Below, piece after piece: positions 53,672-61,723 of a stretch of DNA of 64,000 nucleotides. Source of the stretch: Bacteroidota bacterium (lineage in GTDB: Bacteria; Bacteroidota; Bacteroidia; Flavobacteriales_D; Sanyastnellaceae); the NCBI GenBank assembly GCA_027619225.1, contig JAQCFW010000001.1, positions 1 to 64,000 on the forward strand, read 5' to 3'. The position numbers and the translations under genes are program-made. The notes below the pieces were generated by a model, which did not search any database, had not been told where the DNA came from, and saw only the letters and a list, made by a program, of their open reading frames with translations. Position 1 is the stretch's first letter. Each line of letters begins with the position of its first letter.

Positions 53672-54133
53672 TTAAATCCCAAGCAAAATAATATTTCTTC
53701 TTTCTTCAACTTCATTCAATCCCTCATTATCACATATATTCACCTTCACAACTAGGCTATTCTGAGGCAAGTAATCGGCAATTCTTTCTGGCCATTCTAT
53801 AAGGGAAAGCCCAGCCTGTGCAAACAAATTAAATATCCCAGCTTCTTCGGCCTCACGCTCATCTTCTAATCTGTATAAGTCGATGTGGTTTATGATTCCA
53901 CCATGATTCTTATGGTAAACATTGACCAAACCGAAAGTGGGGCTCGATACATGATCATCAACGCCGAGACGCTTACATATTTCTTTTATTAGCGTGGTTT
54001 TTCCGGCTCCCATTTCTCCTTGAAAGACAACAACACCATCGTTTGGCATAAAAGGAGCAACCTTGTCAGCTACATGAGGCAGATCTGAAAGATTAAAACC
54101 AGTAACCTCAAGGAGAATTTTTAAACTCCTCAT
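53672..54133 (-). CDS. tsaE: tRNA threonylcarbamoyladenosine biosynthesis ATPase TsaE
   Basis: A 153-residue ATPase needed for t6A modification of ANN-decoding tRNAs with TsaB, TsaC and TsaD. The Walker A motif GEMGAGKTT is at residues 39-47, and the HIDLYRLEDEREAEEAG and LIEWPERIADYLP stretches are family-typical. It lies 3 bp behind porX and 39 bp before ald. Confidence 0.96.
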   Translation of the reverse strand: MRSLKILLEVTGFNLSDLPHVADKVAPFMPNDGVVVFQGEMGAGKTTLIKEICKRLGVDDHVSSPTFGLVNVYHKNHGGIINHIDLYRLEDEREAEEAGIFNLFAQAGLSLIEWPERIADYLPQNSLVVKVNICDNEGLNEVEERRNIILLGI

Positions 54134-54136
54134 TTG

Positions 54137-55714
54137 TTAATTCTTCGCATCTAAAATGGCGAAAGGAACTATAATCTCCTCTAAACTAACCCCTCCATGC
54201 TGAAACGTATCTTTAAAATACTTTACAAATTGATGATAATTGTTAGGATACACTAAGAAATCCCTATCCTTCGCAAACACATAACTTGAGCTAACATTTG
54301 CTTTAGGTAAACCAAACTTTTCTGGGTCTTCCGCAGCAAACACTTCTTTATGATTGTACCCCAAATTCTTCCCAACTTTATAACGAAGGTTGCTGTTGGT
54401 ACTTCTATCTCCACGAACCTTAATGTCATTGTTGACTTTTACAGTCCCGTGATCAGTAGTAACAATGACGCGGCCATTCACCTTGGCCATTTTTTCTAGC
54501 ATCTCCCGCAACGCGCTATGCTCAAACCACGTTAAAGTCAAACTCCTGTATGCTGCTTCGTCGTCTGCAAGTTCTTTAATCACTTCCATGTCAGTCCTTG
54601 CGTGGCTAAGCATATCGACGAAATTATAGACTATCGTAGTTAAACTCTCTCCTTTTGTCTCATGAAATTGATCAAGTAATTTCCTTCCTGCAGCTAAGTT
54701 TGTCACTTTGTGATAACTCGTTCTTCCATGAATATCAAGTCGTTTTATCAATTCATTTAACAGCTGGCCTTCAAACTTATTCTTAGACCCCTCTTCATCT
54801 TCATTCGTCCACCACTCGGGGTGTAATCGCTTAATGTCAGCAGGAAGCAATCCTGCAAAAAGAGCGTTTCTTGCATATTGAGTAGCCGTCGGAAGAATAC
54901 TCATGTACGTATCATCTTTTACGACAGAAAACAGATCGCTTAACAAGGGCTCAATAGCTCTCCATTGATCTAACCTTAGATTATCTATAACAACTAAAAA
55001 GACCTGCCTGCCATCGGCGGATTTAATGGCTTCTGGCAAGAAATGAGGGAGAACCCTGTGAGAAAGTATTGGCACTTCTGAGGGTAAGCCATCATCCCCC
55101 GCACTTATCCACCCTTCATAATTACTCTCAATGAACTTCCCAAACTGTCTGTTTGCATCTTCAAATTGCATGGAAAGGACTTCCTGCATACTGTCATCCT
55201 CGGACTTCTCTAACTCAAGAGTCCAGTGAGTTAGACGTCCATACACATCATACCAATCTTCAACATCCATTTTCCCCATCATCTTTATCCCCAACTCTCG
55301 GAACTCCCTTTGGTAATCAGTCATCACCTTCTCGCTCAACAGTCTTTTTCCATCAAGACATTTCTTAACGGCAAGCAAGATTTGATGAGGATTGACTGGT
55401 TTAATAAGGTAATCACTAATTTTAGAGCCTATGGCTTCCTCCATAATATGCTCCTCTTCACTCTTCGTAATCATAATTACCGGAAGGTGGGCTCTAAGTA
55501 CTTTGATACGTTGAAGTGTCTCAATACCATTAATTCCAGGCATATTTTCATCTAAAAAGACCAAATCAAATACTTTTTTCTCTACCTCTTCTAACGCCTC
55601 CACGCCACTATTTACAGGAGTTACTTGAAATCCCTTACCTTCGAGAAAGAGAATATGAGGCTTGAGCATATCGATTTCATCATCGGCCCAAAGTATATGT
55701 GGTTGTCTCGTCAT
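54137..55714 (-). CDS. porX: T9SS response regulator PorX (REC-PglZ)
   Basis: A 525-residue two-domain protein starting at 55714 (MTRQPHILWADDEIDML); a start seven codons earlier at 55735 is possible. The receiver domain (about 1-120) has the acidic pair D11-D12, the phosphoacceptor D55 in VFLDENMPG and a conserved lysine in YLIKPVNP. A long linker leads to a PglZ alkaline-phosphatase-like domain (about 190-525), with VIDNLRLDQWRAI, SILPTATQYARNALF, VYNFVDMLSHA, VTTDHGTVKVNN and FQHGGVSLEEIIVPF, including the metal-binding Asp, Thr and His residues. In Porphyromonas and Flavobacterium PorX controls T9SS with PorY and SigP. It is divergent from an HD-domain gene (64 bp) and leads tsaE-ald. Confidence 0.95.
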   Translation of the reverse strand: MTRQPHILWADDEIDMLKPHILFLEGKGFQVTPVNSGVEALEEVEKKVFDLVFLDENMPGINGIETLQRIKVLRAHLPVIMITKSEEEHIMEEAIGSKISDYLIKPVNPHQILLAVKKCLDGKRLLSEKVMTDYQREFRELGIKMMGKMDVEDWYDVYGRLTHWTLELEKSEDDSMQEVLSMQFEDANRQFGKFIESNYEGWISAGDDGLPSEVPILSHRVLPHFLPEAIKSADGRQVFLVVIDNLRLDQWRAIEPLLSDLFSVVKDDTYMSILPTATQYARNALFAGLLPADIKRLHPEWWTNEDEEGSKNKFEGQLLNELIKRLDIHGRTSYHKVTNLAAGRKLLDQFHETKGESLTTIVYNFVDMLSHARTDMEVIKELADDEAAYRSLTLTWFEHSALREMLEKMAKVNGRVIVTTDHGTVKVNNDIKVRGDRSTNSNLRYKVGKNLGYNHKEVFAAEDPEKFGLPKANVSSSYVFAKDRDFLVYPNNYHQFVKYFKDTFQHGGVSLEEIIVPFAILDAKN

Positions 55715-55778
55715 GTGCTTAAGTATCTTGCGCAAAGAAACATCAACGAAATTAATCTACGTTTCGTATTCTAAATTC

Positions 55779-57020
55779 ATGTCAACAATTATGTCAAAGA
55801 CAAATCGTTATAAAATATTAAACGACCCCATTTATGGTTTCGTTACACTGCGCCATTCATTTACTATAGACATTCTTGACCATCCGTATGTTCAAAGACT
55901 AAGGCGCATAAGTCAGCTAGGGTTGAGTCATCTCGTGTATCCAGGTGCAGTGCACAACAGGTTTCAACATGCTGTGGGGAGTATGTTTCTTATGCAAGAA
56001 GCTCTTGATGTCCTAAGGACAAAAGGGGTTGAAATCACAAGAGAAGAGGACGAAGCAGCTTGTTTTGCAATTCTTCTTCACGATATTGGTCACGGCCCTT
56101 TCAGCCATGCGTTAGAACACAGCATTGTAAAAAGCGTGCATCATGAAGACCTTAGCACGATGATCATGGACCGGCTGAATATAGACTTCGAAGGGAAGTT
56201 AACCTTGGCAATCAAGATTTTTAAGAACGAATACTCCAAGAAATTCTTACACCAACTCGTCTCGTCTCAACTTGACATGGACAGGCTTGATTACCTCGCT
56301 CGTGACAGTTTTTATTCAGGAGTAACTGAAGGTAAAGTTGGCAGTGAGAGGATTATAAAAATGCTATCTGTTTCAAATGATCAATTGGTTGTAGAAGAAA
56401 AAGGAATCTACAGTATCGAAAAATTTATTGTTGCTCGAAGACTTATGTATTGGCAAGTATACCTTCACAGAACTGTTATAAGTGCAGAACATATGCTAAC
56501 GCTTGTTTTACGCAGAGCAAAACACCTGGCTCAATCTGGCAGCGAAATCTTTGCAACACCTGCACTTTCTAGATTCCTTAACAACGATTTTGACAAAAAA
56601 TCATTTATATCAACGCCCAACATTATCGATTCTTTTTGTGAACTCGATGATTCAGATATTTTCAGTGCAATGAAGGCATGGAGACATCACAGTGATCGAG
56701 TTCTTTCCTCATTAAGCGCAAGACTGCTGGATAGAAAACTATTCCGCATAGAACTTAGACCGCACCCATTCACAACTGATGAAGTGAATGAAAAAATAAA
56801 TTTGATTGCTGCAAAATGGGGTTTGTCTATCGAGGAAGCATCTTATTTTGTGTCAAATCAGTCAATCGAGAATAAAGCTTACACACCCAATGGCATTCTA
56901 ATAAAATACAAAGACGGTACCACAAGAGATTTTGCAGAATCTAACGATCACCTCAGCTTAGAGCTTTTAACAAAACCAGTAAAGAAATCATTCTTATGCT
57001 ACCCCAAAGACTTAGAATAA
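55779..57020 (+). CDS. HD domain-containing phosphohydrolase
   Basis: About 413 residues from ATG at 55779 (MSTIMSKTNRYKIL) or 409 from 55791. It carries an HD domain with the metal sites HNRFQHAVGSMFLM (H..H pattern) and LLHDIGHGPFSHALEHS, and the later HQLVSSQLDMDRLDYLARDSFY, a pattern of dNTPase/SAMHD1-like HD enzymes. Bacteroidota often carry this gene next to a porX or lpxD locus as I recall. Substrate might be dNTPs or a nucleotide second messenger; not determinable here. Divergent from porX. Confidence 0.9.
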   Translation: MSTIMSKTNRYKILNDPIYGFVTLRHSFTIDILDHPYVQRLRRISQLGLSHLVYPGAVHNRFQHAVGSMFLMQEALDVLRTKGVEITREEDEAACFAILLHDIGHGPFSHALEHSIVKSVHHEDLSTMIMDRLNIDFEGKLTLAIKIFKNEYSKKFLHQLVSSQLDMDRLDYLARDSFYSGVTEGKVGSERIIKMLSVSNDQLVVEEKGIYSIEKFIVARRLMYWQVYLHRTVISAEHMLTLVLRRAKHLAQSGSEIFATPALSRFLNNDFDKKSFISTPNIIDSFCELDDSDIFSAMKAWRHHSDRVLSSLSARLLDRKLFRIELRPHPFTTDEVNEKINLIAAKWGLSIEEASYFVSNQSIENKAYTPNGILIKYKDGTTRDFAESNDHLSLELLTKPVKKSFLCYPKDLE

Positions 57021-57032
57021 TCAATGTTTTTC

Positions 57033-58610
57033 TCAGATAGTAAGTTCCTCACCTCTTGCATTGTAGATATTAAATTCTAATATCTCCATTGATGAGTTAC
57101 TTTCTAATTCTATAGTTAATCCAAGCTCTTTCTCCCATTCTATTCGGATTGAAGTACCAAACCAACCTTTAAACACCTTTATCGGCTCGCCTTTTAATAA
57201 ATATGCTTCTAAAATTGGATGAACGAAAAGCGTTAGCTTTTTCTGTCCTTCTTCCTTAGATAAATACTTCAGGCTAGACTTAATCGTATCTGTTACTAAT
57301 ATCGCAGCCTGTATAGCCCCTGTTCCATTACAAGAAGGACATCGGTCCTGTGTTTGCACATTTGCAACATCTCTAACTCGTTGACGTGTCAGTTCTATGA
57401 CTCCAAACTTACTTGGAGGAGCGATGTTGTGCTTGGCCTTGTCAATCTTCATCGCTAACTTCATAGCGTCAGTAAGCTGCTTGTTATGCTCTTTCTTAGC
57501 CATATCGATAAAATCAATCGCTACGATGCCTCCAATATCACGAAGACGAAGTAAACGAGCAATTTCCTCAACACACTCAATATTTGTCTGTAGAGCATTT
57601 TCCTCTTGACTGCTAGCACCCTTTTTACGCCCTCCACTATTTACGTCAATGACGAACATAGCTTCTGTTTGTTCTATAATAAGATACGCACCACTTTGAA
57701 GATTTACTTTCTTGCCGAAAGTTGCTTTTATCTGACGATGAATCGAGAGCGTATTAAAAAGATCTGAATCCTTTGTAAACTGTACGATATCAACTTTATC
57801 CGAGCCTATACTCCCAAGGTAAGTCTTTACTTGGTCAGCTAACGTTTCGTCATTCACACGAATTAGCTCACACTCAGGCCTTAGAGCATCTCTAAGAACT
57901 GTACTTGTTTTATTTAACTCACCCAAGATTCTCTTTCCTGGCTTTGCTCTTTTTAGGCCATTAAAAAGCTCTTCCCAACGATTTAATAGATCAGAGAGAT
58001 CACTATGCAAATCTGCTGATCCTTTCTCCTGAGCTACTGTTCTTACAATAATCCCAAATCCGGGAGGGCGAATACTCTTTATAAGGCTAGAAAGTCGATT
58101 CCTTTCCTTCTCACTTTTGATATGAGAAGAAAGGTTTACTTTATCCGAGAAAGGCACTAGAACTAAAAATCGACCAGGCAAAGTAACCTCAGCAGTAAGC
58201 CTTGGTCCTTTCGTGCTTATGGGTTCTTTCGAAACTTGAACCATAACGAGCTGAGAAGAACTTACGTAGTCCTTCATCTGCCCCTTCTTGTCAATTTTAG
58301 ATTCGAGTTTGAATTTCTCGATACTACTCACAGGTAGCTTGCCAGACATGACAAGCTTTGTCCATTTTTGCTGAGTTTTAAATTGAACTCCTAAGTCACT
58401 GTGATGCAAAAAAGCATCTCTGTCGTAACCTACATCAATAAACCCAGCATTAAGATTCGGAAGTACCTTCCTTACTCGACCCAAATAGATGTCTCCTACT
58501 CTATAGGAAATCTCACCTGGATCACGGTGAAGCTCAACGAGCTTACCTTCTTCAAGGACGGCTAACTCAACTCCTTTTGAGGTTGAATTAATTATCAATT
58601 CTGATTTCAA
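57033..58610 (-). CDS. rng: ribonuclease G/E family protein
   Basis: A 525-residue endoribonuclease. The N-terminal S1-like domain contains YRVGDIYLGRVRKVLPNLNAGFIDVGYDRDAFLHHSD, the catalytic domain has VDVNSGGRKK (metal-binding Asp-Asn) and DIGGIVAIDFIDMAKKEH, and the zinc-link motif CPSCNGTG is intact. Length and absence of a long C-terminal scaffold make it RNase G-like rather than RNase E. It participates in rRNA and mRNA processing. It lies 87 bp downstream of a 30-residue basic protein gene, with a hairpin in between. Confidence 0.95.
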   Translation of the reverse strand: MKSELIINSTSKGVELAVLEEGKLVELHRDPGEISYRVGDIYLGRVRKVLPNLNAGFIDVGYDRDAFLHHSDLGVQFKTQQKWTKLVMSGKLPVSSIEKFKLESKIDKKGQMKDYVSSSQLVMVQVSKEPISTKGPRLTAEVTLPGRFLVLVPFSDKVNLSSHIKSEKERNRLSSLIKSIRPPGFGIIVRTVAQEKGSADLHSDLSDLLNRWEELFNGLKRAKPGKRILGELNKTSTVLRDALRPECELIRVNDETLADQVKTYLGSIGSDKVDIVQFTKDSDLFNTLSIHRQIKATFGKKVNLQSGAYLIIEQTEAMFVIDVNSGGRKKGASSQEENALQTNIECVEEIARLLRLRDIGGIVAIDFIDMAKKEHNKQLTDAMKLAMKIDKAKHNIAPPSKFGVIELTRQRVRDVANVQTQDRCPSCNGTGAIQAAILVTDTIKSSLKYLSKEEGQKKLTLFVHPILEAYLLKGEPIKVFKGWFGTSIRIEWEKELGLTIELESNSSMEILEFNIYNARGEELTI

Positions 58611-58658
58611 CGTATATAAATTGAAGCCTATATCAACTAGGCAAACAAAAATTACACG

Positions 58659-58691
58659 TTTCAGAGCTGCTTAAACTAAGCAGCACTGAAA
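58659..58691. terminator. strong hairpin, probable terminator or processing signal upstream of rng
   Basis: TTTCAGAGCTGCTTA (58659-58673) pairs with TAAGCAGCACTGAAA (58677-58691) around the three-base loop AAC. All but one position (A opposite A) form a stem of fourteen pairs. On the minus strand it follows the 30-residue gene stop by six bases and precedes rng. It lacks an immediate T-run (CGTGTAATTTTT follows), so termination may be partial, or it may be an RNase processing hairpin. Confidence 0.65.
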
Positions 58692-58696
58692 AATGA

Positions 58697-58789
58697 TTAC
58701 TTCTTCTTCTTGTGACGATTCTTACGTAATCTCTTTTTACGCTTGTGCGTAGACATTTTATGACGCTTGCGCTTTTTTCCGCTTGGCAT
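58697..58789 (-). CDS. AURKAIP1/COX24-domain small basic ribosomal protein (30 aa)
   Basis: A 30-residue, extremely basic protein read from ATG at 58789: MPSGKKRKRHKMSTHKRKK then RLRKNRHKKKK. The KRKRHKMSTHKRKKRLRKNRHK core is the AURKAIP1/COX24 domain, which corresponds to mitoribosomal mS38 and the mycobacterial bS22-type protein that sits near the decoding site of the small subunit. It is annotated as a small conserved protein in many Bacteroidota. The gene is between HU and rng on the minus strand. Easily missed by size cut-offs; the composition and preserved motif make it convincing. Confidence 0.85.
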   Translation of the reverse strand: MPSGKKRKRHKMSTHKRKKRLRKNRHKKKK

Positions 58790-58949
58790 GATAAATAATT
58801 TATTCGTTAGGTCCAGACACCACACTGATGTCGGATTACAATCTGTTAATAGTTTCCTCTAAGTCTTTCGTCATTGACGAATCTGACTTAGCAAATGAAA
58901 GAGTTGAAGTAAATATTATTACCTGAAACATTTTCATAAATCTTATTTC

Positions 58950-59237
58950 TTAAACAGCCACGTTTGATTTTACATTCTCAAGAAATTCCTTTGCAGGCTT
59001 GAATGCTGGGATGTTGTGAGCCGGAATTCGGATAGATTTCCTAGCTAAGATGTTCCTACCAGTTTTTGCAGCTCTCTTTTTTACAATGAAAGATCCAAAT
59101 CCACGTAGATATACATTTTCTCCACTCTCAATGTTCTCACGAACTGTGCGCATGAATGCCTCAACGGTCATTTGCACATCGTGCTTTTCCATTCCTGTCT
59201 TGTCAGCTATCTGACTTACGATATCAGCTTTTGTCAT
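58950..59237 (-). CDS. HU family DNA-binding protein
   Basis: A 95-residue nucleoid protein. The start MTKADIVSQIADKTGMEKHDV, the dimer core GENVYLRGFGSFIVKKRAAKTGRN (GFGSF), the DNA-binding arm with RKSIRIPAHNIPAFKPAKEF (Pro at the tip of the arm) and total length all match HU/IHF proteins. It bends DNA and compacts the nucleoid. Monocistronic, divergent from ssb. Confidence 0.96.
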   Translation of the reverse strand: MTKADIVSQIADKTGMEKHDVQMTVEAFMRTVRENIESGENVYLRGFGSFIVKKRAAKTGRNILARKSIRIPAHNIPAFKPAKEFLENVKSNVAV

Positions 59238-59309
59238 CTTTAAATTGTAGTTCCTTGATAAATAACACTCTATGACAAAATATCACAGAGTCCCCCACAA
59301 AAGGGATTG

Positions 59310-59317
59310 CAAAAATA
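59310..59317 (-). promoter_or_regulatory. candidate -7 element for the HU gene
   Basis: On the minus strand TATTTTTG fits TANNTTTG and would give a transcript with a leader of about 65 bases before the HU ATG (59237). No clear TTG at the expected -33 distance. Confidence 0.35.
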
Positions 59318-59412
59318 CACCTATTCGTTTGAATATGAAACACCTGAACGACATTCTATTAAAAGTTAATGAAAAATGTGCGAACTCGACAAGAATACTT
59401 AACTTCGCTTAC

Positions 59413-59769
59413 ATGGCAGGAATCAATAAAGTTATCATCGTGGGCAACCTCGGGAAAGACCCTGAAACTCGCTATACAACTAACAATATAGCTGTCAGTT
59501 CGCTCTCCGTTGCAACCTCTGAAACGTATCATGATAAAACAACTGGGGAAAAGACAACGCGCACTGAGTGGCACAAAATAATTCTTTGGAGAGGCTTGGC
59601 TGAGACTGCTGAAAGATTTCTACGAAAAGGTTCCCAAGTATACATAGAAGGTAAACTCAGAACAAAAGAGTGGGAAGACAAGCAAGGCATAACTCACTAC
59701 TCAACTGAAATTGTGGGTGACAATATGCAGATGTTAGATAAAAAAAGCGGCAATACCTTACCGACATAA
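59413..59769 (+). CDS. ssb: single-stranded DNA-binding protein
   Basis: A 118-residue OB-fold protein from ATG 59413 ([21 protein letters not shown]); an upstream in-frame ATG at 59272 would give an implausible extension and overlaps the HU promoter region. The signatures [39 protein letters not shown] are standard. The C-terminal acidic tip (DDDIPF type) found in many SSBs is not present: the protein ends [13 protein letters not shown], so interaction with repair partners through the tip may be absent. It leads the ssb-gldE-gldD-coaX run. Confidence 0.93.
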   Translation: MAGINKVIIVGNLGKDPETRYTTNNIAVSSLSVATSETYHDKTTGEKTTRTEWHKIILWRGLAETAERFLRKGSQVYIEGKLRTKEWEDKQGITHYSTEIVGDNMQMLDKKSGNTLPT

Positions 59770-59777
59770 ATTAACTC

Positions 59778-61139
59778 GTGGATCTAAACTCTATTATTTC
59801 AAACCCTTACCACGCGACTGGATTGATTGCCGTGATTGCCTTTCTTCTTTTTTTAAGTGCGCTTATTTCTGGGTCAGAAGTAGCATTCTTCTCACTAAAA
59901 CCCACAGATATCAGCTCTTTAGAGGAAGACTCTGAATCAGCATCATCTAATGTACTTAAGCTTCTTCGAGAGCCTAACGATAAGGATGGCCCAAGATATT
60001 TACTCGCCACCATACTTGTTTTAAACAACTTAATCAACGTTGCCATTGTACTAATTGCAACGGTCACTGCTCAACAAATTTTTCCCGTTGAAACTCTTCC
60101 TAACTGGATTGCTATAGGAATTCACGTAGCTGGAGTAACTCTATTACTGGTATTATTTGGAGAGGTAATCCCTAAATTATTTGCTACATCACACAACGTC
60201 ATGGTCGCTAAATTTATGTCTCGCACACTTTTAGTTTGTAAAAAAATTCTTAAACCAATTTGGAAACCTTTGGTGCTAATCGGAAAAAGAGTAGATAAAA
60301 ATTTGGTTCGCCCTCCACAAGATATCTCTGCTAAAGATCTGGAAAATGTACTCAAATTAACCGACAGTACTGAAAGGTCAACAGACGAAGCTGAAATTCT
60401 AGAACGCATAGTCAAGTTTGGCGACAAAGACGCGAAACAAGTGATGACACCCAGAACGGATGTTACATCATTCACACTAGAAGAGTCATGGCCTGTATTA
60501 AGGGCATCTGTTGTAGCAAGCGGATATTCAAGAATACCTATTCACAAAGGGTCTATCGATGAAGTCGTTGGAGTTCTGCACGTGAAAGATCTTATACCGC
60601 TGCTTAACTTAGATGCCGCGCCTTGGAACAACCTCTTGCGTGAACCTTTTTTCATTCCTGAAAACATGAAGATTGATGATTTGCTTCTCGAATTCCAAAC
60701 TCGAAAAGTTCATATGGCTCTTGTTGTTGATGAATACGGTGGTACCAGTGGGCTCATCACATTAGAAGATGTGTTAGAGGAGATTGTTGGCGATATAACT
60801 GATGAGTTTGATACCGAAGAAATTGCATATTCTCGTTTAGATGATTTCACCTATTTAATGGAGGGTAAAACTGCGCTTATTGATTTTTATCGAATTTTAA
60901 AACTCGACGAAGAGGTCTGGGAAGAAGCTAAGGGAGAAAGTGATACACTCGGTGGATTTATTATTGAGCAAGCAGGGGAAATTCCTCGTACTAGAGAATA
61001 TATCGTCTTTGACGGAGTTACTTTAATGATTGATGCCGGCAACAATAAATTGATAGATCGGGTTAAAATTATACTTAAACCATTAGACCAGGAAAGCGTT
61101 GAAACTTATTTTGAAAGCGACAAACTCAAAGATGAATGA
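59778..61139 (+). CDS. gldE: gliding motility-associated protein GldE (CNNM/CorC-type)
   Basis: A 453-residue membrane protein, GTG start. The order is CNNM transmembrane domain (about 15-190, with SALISGSEVAFFSL near 28), two CBS domains (about 210-330, VMTPRTDVTSF, GYSRIPIHKGSIDEVVGVLHVKDL, ALVVDEYGGTSGLITLEDVLEEIVGDI), and a CorC_HlyC-type C-terminal domain (about 350-440). In flavobacteria GldE and GldD act together in gliding and T9SS function. The start lies 8 bp behind ssb; the stop overlaps gldD. Confidence 0.94.
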   Translation: MDLNSIISNPYHATGLIAVIAFLLFLSALISGSEVAFFSLKPTDISSLEEDSESASSNVLKLLREPNDKDGPRYLLATILVLNNLINVAIVLIATVTAQQIFPVETLPNWIAIGIHVAGVTLLLVLFGEVIPKLFATSHNVMVAKFMSRTLLVCKKILKPIWKPLVLIGKRVDKNLVRPPQDISAKDLENVLKLTDSTERSTDEAEILERIVKFGDKDAKQVMTPRTDVTSFTLEESWPVLRASVVASGYSRIPIHKGSIDEVVGVLHVKDLIPLLNLDAAPWNNLLREPFFIPENMKIDDLLLEFQTRKVHMALVVDEYGGTSGLITLEDVLEEIVGDITDEFDTEEIAYSRLDDFTYLMEGKTALIDFYRILKLDEEVWEEAKGESDTLGGFIIEQAGEIPRTREYIVFDGVTLMIDAGNNKLIDRVKIILKPLDQESVETYFESDKLKDE

Positions 61140-61723
61140 AGCAACATAGATTTCATCTTATTTGTGCCTTGTTAATTTCTGCTTTAATTGGATGTGTCTC
61201 TCCGCCTATCCCCAGGCAAAAAGGTTATTTTAAAATCACATTACCTAATCAAGATTTTATGATGGACACTACGACATGTGGTTCAAGTTTTGAAATACCT
61301 ATTTACAGTCATCTTGAGACAGTAATCTCTGACAAGTCTGGTGAATCTTGTTGGTTTAACCTTAGGTTTTCCGACTTTAATGCAAGGCTTCATTGCACGG
61401 ATGTTCCTATAAACAACAACCTTGAATTACTTATGATTGATGCTCAGGAATTGGTTTTCAGTCATGACATGAAGGCAAGCGGAATTAGTCGAATTAGAGT
61501 TGAGGGAGCTGACAAGAGTGAAAATCAGACCACCGGAGTACTTTACCACCTAGAAGGCCCTGTTGCAACTCCTATACAATTTTTTGTAACTGACAGTACT
61601 GATCATTTTCTAAGAGGCTCTCTCTATTTTGACCTTGCAATTAACTGCGACAGTACAGCTCCAGTCACTGAGAGACTCTTAAGAGATGTTGAACATTTAA
61701 TGTCTACAATATCATGGGAGTGA
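61136..61723 (+). CDS. gldD: gliding motility lipoprotein GldD
   Basis: A 195-residue lipoprotein with signal peptide and lipobox LIGC (Cys20). The mature sequence SPPIPRQKGYFKITLPNQDF and FNLRFSDFNARLHCTDVPI are characteristic of GldD. It is required for gliding and T9SS secretion in Flavobacterium johnsoniae, together with GldE. The start overlaps the gldE stop by four bases; the 3' end overlaps coaX by ten bases, so gldE-gldD-coaX is a tight unit. Confidence 0.94.
   Translation: MKQHRFHLICALLISALIGCVSPPIPRQKGYFKITLPNQDFMMDTTTCGSSFEIPIYSHLETVISDKSGESCWFNLRFSDFNARLHCTDVPINNNLELLMIDAQELVFSHDMKASGISRIRVEGADKSENQTTGVLYHLEGPVATPIQFFVTDSTDHFLRGSLYFDLAINCDSTAPVTERLLRDVEHLMSTISWE

Noticed and set aside
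54137-55714. PglZ domain as a phage-defence (BREX) component
   Set aside because: It is fused to a receiver domain and placed beside tsaE and ald, which is PorX; no other BREX genes are present.
55662-55778. N-terminal extension of the HD protein into porX
   Set aside because: It would overlap the PorX receiver coding region; the family-like start is at 55779 or 55791.
55779-57020. HD protein as an anti-phage nucleotide-depletion system
   Set aside because: Surroundings are housekeeping and T9SS genes, with no mobile or toxin-antitoxin features to support defence.
59272-59412. N-terminal extension of SSB
   Set aside because: The OB fold begins at [14 protein letters not shown]; the extra sequence is unlike SSB and covers the HU promoter region.
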